Source of the DNA: Oscillospiraceae bacterium
Lineage (GTDB): Bacteria; Bacillota; Clostridia; Oscillospirales; Oscillospiraceae
Direction of reading: 5' to 3'
NCBI GenBank assembly: GCA_902783825.1
Contig: CACZSJ010000022.1
Coordinates: 1 to 6,745 of the forward strand
DNA length: 6,745 nucleotides
The translations under genes and the position numbers were made by a program. This document shows, one piece after another, positions 5,423 through 6,745 of this stretch. Each line of letters opens with the position of its first letter. Position 1 is the first letter of the stretch. The notes beneath the pieces are model-generated. The model had not been told where the DNA came from, ran no database searches, and saw only the letters and a program-made list of their open reading frames with translations.

Positions 5423-6403
5423 TTGCGATCCGATAGAATCGCCCTTTGGGACAACGTTAAAGCGAGTTTGATTCTTCTGGTGGTGATCGGGCATTTCGCC
5501 GATGTGTATTCCTCCGGGGTGTATAAAAGCGCTTTTCTTTTTATTTATTCTTTTCACATGCCCTTGTTCTTTTTTGTGGCGGGGTTGTTTGCCAAACAGG
5601 AAAAGGATTGGGCGCAGCGGCAGGCGCTTGCCTATCTGGCGCTGTATGTGCTGTTGAAGAGCATATTCTTTGCGGAGAAAAGATTGCTGGGGATGTCCGC
5701 GAGCTTTGTTCTGCTGAAGGAAAGCGGCCTGCCCTGGTTCATGTTTTCTATGGCCTGCTTCAGCCTGCTTGGCTGGCTGCTGCGCCGTGTTCCGCTCAAG
5801 CATCTCCTGCCGATCTGTCTGCTGACCGCCTGCTTTGCGGGATACGATCAGTCTGTGAAAGACTATCTGGTTTTGTCCCGGAACATTGTATACTTTCCCT
5901 TTTTCTTGCTGGGGAGCAGGATGGGGAAGGAGCGGCTGCTTCGCCTGCGGGAAAAGCGCGGACTGCGGTGGGCGGCCCTGGGGGTGCTGCTGCTTTGGGC
6001 CTTTTTGTGCCTGTACTGCCGGACGCAGCTTTACCCGCTTCGGCCGCTGTTTACTGGGAGAAACCCCTACGGAGACATGAGCTATGGGGCGCTGCGTCGC
6101 TTGCTGTGCTACGGGATTGCGACCCTCGTGGGCTTGTCTTTGATTCTGGTCACGCCGGAGAGGCGCTTCCGGCTTTCCGTGCTGGGTCAGCGGACGCTGC
6201 AAATCTATTTCTGGCACTATATTGTGCTGTTTGTACTTATGTATGGGAAGCTTCACACATATCTGTGCCGCACACCGGCGGGCAAAATCGCCTGGCTGCT
6301 TCTGGCGGTGGCATTGTGCCTTGCTCTGGCCTGGCGGCCATTTGGCTTCCCGGCGCGTACGATCATGGATACGGCCAGAGGGACGGGGACGGAGAAAAGC
6401 TGA
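5423..6403 (+). CDS. Acyltransferase-3 family membrane O-acyltransferase, fucose 4-O-acetylase-like
   Basis: A 326-residue integral membrane protein with about ten hydrophobic helices (near 12-29, 38-56, 64-82, 103-120, 127-140, 155-168, 182-199, 225-243, 258-277, 287-304). Family marks are WDNVKASLILLVVIGH (9-24; H24), FHMPLFFFVAG (44-54; H45) and IYFWHYIVLF (261-270; H265). Such proteins move acetyl or other acyl groups to hydroxyls of sugars in surface polysaccharides, teichoic acids or similar glycans. It begins with TTG, supported by GGGGGAG 6 nt upstream; it has its own strong promoter, so it is not simply co-transcribed with the TagF-like gene 286 bp before it. Base composition is visibly lower in GC than its neighbours, with many TTT and TTG codons in the first 200 bp, and it lies between two direct repeats. 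Both suggest separate acquisition. The acceptor is unknown; the polymer made by the neighbouring genes is a reasonable guess. Confidence 0.88.
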   Translation: MRSDRIALWDNVKASLILLVVIGHFADVYSSGVYKSAFLFIYSFHMPLFFFVAGLFAKQEKDWAQRQALAYLALYVLLKSIFFAEKRLLGMSASFVLLKESGLPWFMFSMACFSLLGWLLRRVPLKHLLPICLLTACFAGYDQSVKDYLVLSRNIVYFPFFLLGSRMGKERLLRLREKRGLRWAALGVLLLWAFLCLYCRTQLYPLRPLFTGRNPYGDMSYGALRRLLCYGIATLVGLSLILVTPERRFRLSVLGQRTLQIYFWHYIVLFVLMYGKLHTYLCRTPAGKIAWLLLAVALCLALAWRPFGFPARTIMDTARGTGTEKS

Positions 6404-6437
6404 ACAAAGCAAGATTGCCGGCACGGGGCAAAAGAAA

Positions 6438-6474
6438 ATCGCCGTCGCATCCCAAAGGGGGATGCGGCGGCGAT
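6438..6474 (-). terminator. Intrinsic terminator between convergent genes
   Basis: A 16-bp stem (6438-6453 with 6459-6474, one G-T pair) closes a 5-nt loop. On the minus strand it is followed by a TTT-C-TTTT tract (6437-6430), so it ends the E2-like gene whose stop is at 6498. On the plus strand, 35 nt after the membrane acyltransferase stop, the following bases (CGGCTGTTTG) are a poor T tract, but the stem may still help. Confidence 0.8.
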
Positions 6475-6495
6475 CGGCTGTTTGAGGGGAAAAGC

Positions 6496-6745
6496 TCAGA
6501 ACACGTCTTCTCGGACCCGGGTGGGGGGCGTTTCCACGATTTCGGGGTGCTTGAACAGATAGCGGAAGGCCTGGAGCATCTGGGCATAATAATTTCCGTC
6601 CACGATGCCCTCGTCCAGCACCAGCTTGGTATCGACGTACTTGCGGTCCTGAACCTTCCCGTGACGGTCCAGCTCGTAGGCGTGGCGCTTGGCGCCGAAG
6701 GCGATGAACACCGGCAGGGTGCCGAAGTTATAAATGTGATGGTAA
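6496..6745 (-). CDS. 2-oxo-acid dehydrogenase acyltransferase (E2)/CAT-fold-like protein, C-terminal part only
   Basis: The last 82 residues are visible; the start lies beyond the right edge. The reading frame runs from YHHIYNFGTLPVFIAFGAKR through RKYVDTKLVLDEGIVDG to the stop at 6498-6496. The pattern matches, as I recall it, a family of roughly 300-residue proteins in Clostridia annotated as 2-oxo acid dehydrogenase subunit E2, but without a lipoyl domain and not next to dehydrogenase genes. In true E2 and chloramphenicol acetyltransferase the C-terminal active-site motif is HxxxDG; here it reads EGIVDG, with glutamate in place of the catalytic histidine. The protein may therefore bind an acyl thioester or do other work rather than classic acyl transfer. 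It converges on the membrane acyltransferase and ends in a good terminator. A damaged partial copy lies at 5188-5340. Family fairly sure; function unknown. Confidence 0.8.
   Translation of the reverse strand, partial: YHHIYNFGTLPVFIAFGAKRHAYELDRHGKVQDRKYVDTKLVLDEGIVDGNYYAQMLQAFRYLFKHPEIVETPPTRVREDVF

Noticed and set aside
3400..5454. A 684-codon open frame on the minus strand
   Set aside because: Mostly antisense to the TagF-like gene. Only the stretch at 5188-5340 is meaningful, as the remnant of an E2-like gene that happens to be in the same frame.
5255..6424. A 389-codon open frame on the minus strand across the membrane acyltransferase
   Set aside because: The plus-strand product has ten membrane helices and family histidines; the antisense product is rich in Gln, Arg, Pro and His and resembles nothing.
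5189..6745. Insertion sequence or transposon around the acyltransferase gene
   Set aside because: The flanking repeats are gene fragments in direct orientation. No transposase, terminal inverted repeats or short target duplications are visible.
1..6745. tRNA, rRNA, CRISPR array or riboswitch
   Set aside because: No regular short repeats, no cloverleaf-like segment and no known leader motif were seen; nearly all sequence is accounted for by genes and short promoter or terminator regions.

Overview
The window looks like a surface-polymer (teichoic-acid-like or capsule-like) locus from a GC-rich anaerobic Firmicute, probably a gut clostridial relative of the Oscillospiraceae. The evidence is strong GC-rich codon bias that leaves long empty antisense frames, AAAGGAGG-type ribosome binding sites, sigma-A type promoters, and teichoic-acid families (TarI-like, TagF-like). 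The taxonomic call is inference.

Layout. On the minus strand, from about 3131 to the left edge, lies a tight three-gene operon: a GatD-like zinc polyol-phosphate dehydrogenase (3131-2076), a TarI/IspD-like cytidylyltransferase (2057-1356) and a GatZ/KbaZ family protein (1334 to the left edge). The gaps are 18 and 21 nt. Region 3132-3432 holds back-to-back promoters. On the plus strand follow a TagF/TagB-type CDP-polyol phosphotransferase (3433-5136) and a ten-helix acyltransferase-3 family membrane protein (5423-6403, TTG start, own strong promoter). At the right edge a convergent minus-strand gene (6496 to the edge) encodes the C-terminus of an E2/CAT-fold acyltransferase-like protein. A decayed copy of part of that gene lies at 5188-5340, in direct orientation, so the two copies flank the acyltransferase-3 gene. 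Each copy has a hairpin terminator on its 3' side.

How the genes may work together. The operon plus the divergent transferase resembles the TarJ-TarI-TarL logic (ketose phosphate, polyol phosphate, CDP-polyol, polymer), but with hexose-type enzymes. A GatZ-like protein could supply tagatose 6-phosphate. The GatD-like enzyme has lost the NAD-selecting acidic residue and carries Gly-Arg-Ser-Lys there, so it could reduce tagatose 6-phosphate to galactitol 1-phosphate with NADPH. The cytidylyltransferase would make CDP-galactitol, and the TagF-like enzyme would transfer galactitol phosphate to a glycan. The membrane acyltransferase could then O-acylate the product. Each family assignment is well supported; the CDP-galactitol pathway is a hypothesis.
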